A stretch of 9,325 nt of DNA from an uncultured Eubacteriales bacterium (GTDB lineage: Bacteria; Bacillota; Clostridia; Oscillospirales; Oscillospiraceae), in contig UROL01000070.1 of assembly GCA_900549495.1 (NCBI GenBank), positions 1 through 9,325 on the forward strand. Direction: 5' to 3'. Numbering within the stretch: position 1 is the stretch's first letter; every line of letters starts with the position of its first letter. The notes under the pieces were generated by a model. That model did no database searches. It saw nothing but the letters and a program-made list of their open reading frames with translations, and had not been told where the DNA came from. Made by a program: the position numbers and the translations under genes. Positions 6,609 through 9,325 of the stretch are shown here, piece by piece.

Positions 6609-6792
6609 CCTGCGGTGAACACTCCCCGAATTTTTTCAGTTAGCCCAGTGACGCCTTTTTGCTGCCTCCGGCGGGCCCTGTCCATTTCCCATCCTTCAAA
6701 AATGAAACCCTGCAAGGGCTGCAAATCATTTTGGAGGGCAGGTTCTTCCGGAATCGGGTTTTCCCCGGGCCGCTGCCAGCCAGCTCCGCACG
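6609..6792. ncRNA. Possible structured RNA with 6S-like layout (strand uncertain)
   Basis: Distant segments TGCGG (6611-6615) and CCGCA (6786-6790) could close a ~180-nt structure. Inside, TCCGG (6667-6671) pairs with CCGGA (6748-6752), CCTGTCC (6677-6683) with GGGCAGG (6736-6742), and AAAATGA (6699-6705) with TCATTTT (6726-6732), with a CCCT/AGGG tip. A small CGGG/CCCG hairpin (6755-6758 with 6764-6767) sits to one side. A long rod, an open middle, a side hairpin and a closing stem resemble 6S RNA in size and layout. A TATAAT box at 6805-6810 would start a minus-strand transcript near 6798, just before the structure. No conserved 6S bases were verified, so this is a weak call. Confidence 0.2.
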
Positions 6793-6895
6793 AATGGGGT
6801 ATACATTATAATATATAGAATGCTTTCTTCCAGGGCTTTTATGCACATGGGTGATAATATGGCCATTTCTGCAAATAGTAGCAGTGGCAGAATTG

Positions 6896-6915
6896 GAAAT
6901 TCTTCAGAAATTCTT
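6896..6915. repeat. Two direct GAAATTCTT repeats upstream of the plus-strand promoter
   Basis: GAAATTCTT at 6896-6904 and 6907-6915, 11 bp apart; a partial third copy, GAAATCTT, is at 6925-6932. They lie 29-48 bp before the -35 box of the glycosyltransferase promoter, an activator-like position. Chance is possible because the stretch is AT-rich. Confidence 0.4.
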
Positions 6916-6943
6916 AAAATTATGGAAATCTTTTGGAAAACAC

Positions 6944-6972
6944 TTTGCATTTCCCTGGGAATGTGATATACT
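6944..6972 (+). promoter_or_regulatory. Sigma-A type promoter of the glycosyltransferase operon
   Basis: -35 TTTGCA (6944-6949), 17-bp spacer, -10 TATACT (6967-6972) with an extended TGA in front. Expected start near 6979, a leader of ~37 nt. An 11-bp palindrome, TTCCCTGGGAA (6951-6961), fills the spacer and could bind a repressor; this is inference. Confidence 0.7.
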
Positions 6973-7015
6973 ATTGTGGCAAAAAAATCGTTTATGTGAT
7001 AAAAGAGGAAGTCAG

Positions 7016-8134
7016 ATGGCAGATTTATCAAAAATTTCCGTTGTTCTCCCCTCTCTTGACCCGGATGAAAAGCTGAACGCCGTAATCGACGGGCTGCTGG
7101 AATACGGATTTACCGATATCATTCTGGTCAACGATGGGAGCAAACCGGAGAATTTACACTATTTCACCGATGCGGCCCAGGCCCATCCGGAAATACATGT
7201 TCTGACCCACCCGGAAAACCGGGGCAAGGGGGCGGCTCTGAAAACCGCCTTCACCTGGGTTCTGGAAAACCGCCCCGATGGATTGGGTGTGGTCACGGTG
7301 GACGGCGACAATCAGCACCACCCGGAGGATACCCGGGCCTGCTGCCAGCACATGCTGGAATCCGGGCGCATCACCCTGGGCTGCCGGGACTTTACCCTGC
7401 CCCACGTACCCCCACGCAGCCGCTTCGGCAACAAGACCACCTCCGGGGTGTTCAAGCTCTTCTGCGGCATCACCCTGTCCGACACCCAGACGGGCCTGCG
7501 GGCCTTCCCCCAGGAGACCCTGGCGCTGATGAACACCGTCTCCGGCGACCGGTTCGAGTATGAGACCAATATGCTGCTGGCCATGAAGACCAACGGCCTC
7601 CCCTTCGACGAGGTAAAAATCCGCACTGTCTACATTGAAGAGAACAAGAGCTCCCACTTCCACTGGCTGAAGGACTCCTGGCGCATCTACAAGCTGATTC
7701 TGCGCCACTTCTTCCGCTACACCCTCAGCAGCATTCTGTGCGCTGGGGTGGATGCTGGGATGTTCGCCCTGTTCGACCATCTGCTGGCCACCTCCGGTGC
7801 CATGGTTCACGACACGGTGCCCTATGTACTGGCCCGGGTAATCTCCTCGCTGCTGAATTTCTTCGTCAATCAGCGGCTGGTGTTCCAGTCCACAGAGAAA
7901 ACCAGAAAAGCCCTGCTGCGCTACTATGCCCTGGCCGTGCCCCAGCTGCTGGTGCAGATGGTGCTTACCAATGGTGTGTTCTGGCTGCTCCACGTTGGCG
8001 AGAAGGCCAATGGGCTGCGGACACTATGGTATATTATTGTAATGACCGTGCTGTATTTTATCAGCTATGCGATCCAGCAGCGCTGGGTCTTTGCATCCCA
8101 CAAACAAAAATCTGACGCGAGGAAAACAAAATGA
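7016..8134 (+). CDS. Family 2 glycosyltransferase fused to a GtrA-type membrane domain
   Basis: Bifunctional protein of 372 residues. The N-terminal half (about 5-225) is a GT-A fold glycosyltransferase of the dolichyl/polyprenyl-phosphate sugar synthase kind: ISVVLPSLDP (7-16), VNDGS (38-42), NRGKGAAL (68-75), the metal/nucleotide-sugar motif VTVDGDNQHHPED (93-105), SDTQTGLRAFP (155-165) and DRFEYETNML (178-187). The C-terminal half (about 233-360) is a GtrA domain with four membrane helices, ending in NFFVNQRLVF (281-290) and QQRWVF (354-359), both typical. The known family pattern is transfer of a sugar to undecaprenyl phosphate inside the cell, with the GtrA part implicated in moving it outward. 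The sugar cannot be read from sequence. Start ATG 7016 is chosen for its GAGGA site 6 nt upstream and the family N-terminus; upstream in-frame starts precede the promoter. It overlaps the next gene by 4 nt. Confidence 0.93.
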   Translation: MADLSKISVVLPSLDPDEKLNAVIDGLLEYGFTDIILVNDGSKPENLHYFTDAAQAHPEIHVLTHPENRGKGAALKTAFTWVLENRPDGLGVVTVDGDNQHHPEDTRACCQHMLESGRITLGCRDFTLPHVPPRSRFGNKTTSGVFKLFCGITLSDTQTGLRAFPQETLALMNTVSGDRFEYETNMLLAMKTNGLPFDEVKIRTVYIEENKSSHFHWLKDSWRIYKLILRHFFRYTLSSILCAGVDAGMFALFDHLLATSGAMVHDTVPYVLARVISSLLNFFVNQRLVFQSTEKTRKALLRYYALAVPQLLVQMVLTNGVFWLLHVGEKANGLRTLWYIIVMTVLYFISYAIQQRWVFASHKQKSDARKTK

Positions 8135-9219
8135 GTAAGAAAAAGCAATCTCAAAAAAGCGGCCTGGTTGGCCGCATCATCCGCCGCTTCTTCCTGCTGC
8201 TGTTCACATTGATTGTTCTGCTGGTGGTGGGTCTGGCGCTGATGATGAATCTGGTGTTCAACGGTCCCTCCCCCGCCGCCCGGGACGTGCTGACCATGTC
8301 CCTGCTGGAGCCCAGCGCCACCAAGTGGATTCCGGGTCTGTTTATGAGCGACGAGCTGGTGGACCAGATTAAGAACATGGGTGACAACGAAGCCCCCATC
8401 GAGGACGTGAACCTGGACGACATCGTTATCATGGACTCCAGCACCATGGCCGCCTCCGACGAATGGGCCGCCTACCCCGACGGCATCCGGATTGAAAGCT
8501 ATGCGGGCAAGACCTTCAACGCCCACATCATGCTGATTCAGGACCCCAGCCGGGTATATCTGGGACTTTCCAGCTATGACGGCTTCTCCACCAGCAAGCC
8601 CGGCAAGCGTCTGAACGTAGCCATCGAGGACGAGGGCGCTTCCGCCGCCGTCAACGCCGGTGCCTTCAACGACGACGGCACCGCAGGCAGCCAGGTGGGC
8701 AGCGTGCCCGCCGGTTTGACCATTCACGGCGGCGTGGTGGTTTCCAACCAGTATCAGGGCCTGGTGCCCGAAAAGGGCTTCTGCGGCATCAACAACGACA
8801 ACAAGCTGGTGGTCGCCGAGACCATGACCGAGTCCCAGGCCATGGAAATGGGCATCCGGGACGGCTGCGAATTTGGCCCCGTGCTGATTGTCAACGGTGT
8901 GCCCAACCAGCAGGTGTATTCCGGCAACTCCGGCTATAACCCCCGCACCGTGGTGGGTCAGCGGGCAGACGGCGTGATTATCTTCATCTGCGCCGACGGC
9001 CGCCAGGCCGGTTCCCTGGGTGCCACCTACAAGGATATGATTGACCTGCTCACCGCTTACGGTGCAGTCAACGCCTGCAACATGGACGGCGGCTCTTCCT
9101 CCGTTATGCTCTACCGGGACTACACCACCGGTCAGGTCAGCATGATTAACAGCTACTCCGTGCTTCAGAGTGAGCCCAGAAGAATGCCCAACTTCTGGAT
9201 GGTCAGCCCCAAGAAGTAA
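8131..9219 (+). CDS. Membrane-anchored phosphodiester glycosidase family protein (NAGPA domain)
   Basis: 362 residues. A basic N-terminus (KKK, RIIRR) precedes one membrane helix (about 19-42), leaving the rest outside the cell. A linker (about 45-115) leads to a NAGPA-type domain, about 118-360. Landmarks are AAVNAGAFNDDG (172-183), GLTIHGG (195-201), GPVLIVNG (249-256), NPRTVVGQRADGVIIF (270-285) and NMDGGSSSVM (317-326), all family hallmarks. The fold is named for the human enzyme that removes GlcNAc from a phosphodiester on mannose-6-phosphate. Bacterial members are tied to surface or extracellular glycans, but their substrates are mostly unknown. ATG 8131 overlaps the preceding TGA (ATGA), with GAGG at 8119-8122, indicating translational coupling. 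Together with the glycosyltransferase it suggests making and trimming a sugar-phosphate-linked surface polymer (inference). Confidence 0.9.
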   Translation: MSKKKQSQKSGLVGRIIRRFFLLLFTLIVLLVVGLALMMNLVFNGPSPAARDVLTMSLLEPSATKWIPGLFMSDELVDQIKNMGDNEAPIEDVNLDDIVIMDSSTMAASDEWAAYPDGIRIESYAGKTFNAHIMLIQDPSRVYLGLSSYDGFSTSKPGKRLNVAIEDEGASAAVNAGAFNDDGTAGSQVGSVPAGLTIHGGVVVSNQYQGLVPEKGFCGINNDNKLVVAETMTESQAMEMGIRDGCEFGPVLIVNGVPNQQVYSGNSGYNPRTVVGQRADGVIIFICADGRQAGSLGATYKDMIDLLTAYGAVNACNMDGGSSSVMLYRDYTTGQVSMINSYSVLQSEPRRMPNFWMVSPKK

Positions 9220-9234
9220 GGGAGGTATAAAAGA

Positions 9235-9307
9235 ATGTATCAAGGTAAATTCGATGCAAAATCCAAGGGCCAGCAGTCCCCCGACCAGGCCCTGGACAGT
9301 ATTATCC
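9235..9307 (+). CDS. Unidentified gene, first ~24 codons only
   Basis: An ATG at 9235 follows GGGAGG (9220-9225) at 9 nt, 15 nt after the phosphodiester glycosidase stop, so it is probably in the same operon. The visible start is MYQGKFDAKSKGQQSPDQAL then DSII, polar and without a signal peptide. It is then cut by the adapter at 9308, and residues beyond that are artefact. I do not recognise the protein. Confidence 0.7.
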
Positions 9308-9325
9308 CTGTCTCTTATACACATC
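9308..9325. other. Nextera mosaic-end adapter
   Basis: CTGTCTCTTATACACATC is the reverse complement of the Tn5 mosaic end used in Nextera libraries (18 of 19 bases). The contig's genomic sequence ends at about 9307. Read on the minus strand it gives the known artefact start MCIRDR. Confidence 0.97.

Larger units (their letters stand above)
6487..6943. other. Divergent intergenic region, no protein gene supported
   Basis: No open frame here has a convincing ribosome site or recognisable protein. The region is AT-rich at its edges and GC-rich in the middle, where a possible structured RNA is described separately. TATAAT boxes occur at 6568-6573 (plus), 6807-6812 (plus) and 6805-6810 (minus), but none has a good -35 at 16-18 bp. 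The best is CTGGAA at 17 bp before the minus-strand box at 6805-6810. Confidence 0.6.

Noticed and set aside
4924..6618. 564-codon plus-strand open frame opposite oppA
   Set aside because: Val/Gly/Leu-rich shadow without domain or ribosome site; it crosses the opp promoter and leader.
6851..7015. 55-codon N-terminal extension of the glycosyltransferase
   Set aside because: It would begin upstream of the -10 box and does not resemble the family. ATG 7016 has its own ribosome site.
8065..9324. Minus-strand open frame starting MCIRDR opposite the glycosidase
   Set aside because: Its start lies in the adapter (a known artefact peptide) and the rest is a His/Gly-rich shadow.
1..9325. CRISPR array, tRNA, rRNA, insertion sequence or prophage gene
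   Set aside because: No spaced repeat array, cloverleaf, rRNA-like block, transposase or phage gene was seen on either strand.

Overview
The window looks like a metagenome- or isolate-derived Illumina contig from a Clostridia-type Firmicute, most likely an Oscillospiraceae/Ruminococcaceae-like gut bacterium. The reasons are GC-rich coding DNA, strong AGGAGG-type ribosome sites, sigma-A type promoters, and the style of its peptide transporter, GT2-GtrA glycosyltransferase and phosphodiester glycosidase. This taxonomic call is inference. Both ends are not genomic: bases 1-47 are Illumina Nextera P7/index/Read-2 adapter and bases 9308-9325 are the Nextera mosaic end. Genomic sequence is therefore about 48-9307, and the genes at both ends are cut.

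Left two thirds, minus strand (6366 down to 48): a peptide (Opp/Dpp-type) ABC importer operon in the order substrate-binding protein (oppA-like), permease B, permease C, ATPase D. The D gene is cut by the adapter, and an oppF-like partner may lie beyond it. Spacing is tight between B, C and D (6 and 12 nt). A 98-nt gap with a strong GC-rich stem-loop separates A from B. A good promoter (TTGATT-17-TAAAAT, extended -10), a paired-octamer palindrome over the start site and a 5'-UTR hairpin precede oppA.

Three of the four transporter proteins depart from the textbook family. The substrate-binding protein appears circularly permuted: the region that is normally its C-terminal ~120 residues sits directly after the signal peptide, and the protein ends where that segment would normally begin. 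It also lacks a lipobox. Permease B has a roughly 275-residue outside loop between TM1 and TM2. The ATPase carries a roughly 236-residue charged, coiled-coil-like insertion between Walker A and the Q-loop. Together these suggest a remodelled peptide-uptake system, which is the main point of interest here.

Middle (6367-7015): a 649-bp divergent intergenic region. Besides the opp control sites it holds a block with long-range complementarity (about 6609-6792) that could be a structured RNA with 6S-like architecture, direct repeats at 6896-6915, and a plus-strand promoter (TTTGCA-17-TATACT).

Right third, plus strand (7016 onward): a glycosyltransferase 2/GtrA fusion, then a membrane-anchored phosphodiester glycosidase (NAGPA-type) overlapping it by 4 nt, then the first 24 codons of an unidentified gene with its own good ribosome site. 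These are probably one operon for building and trimming a lipid-linked or surface glycan (inference).
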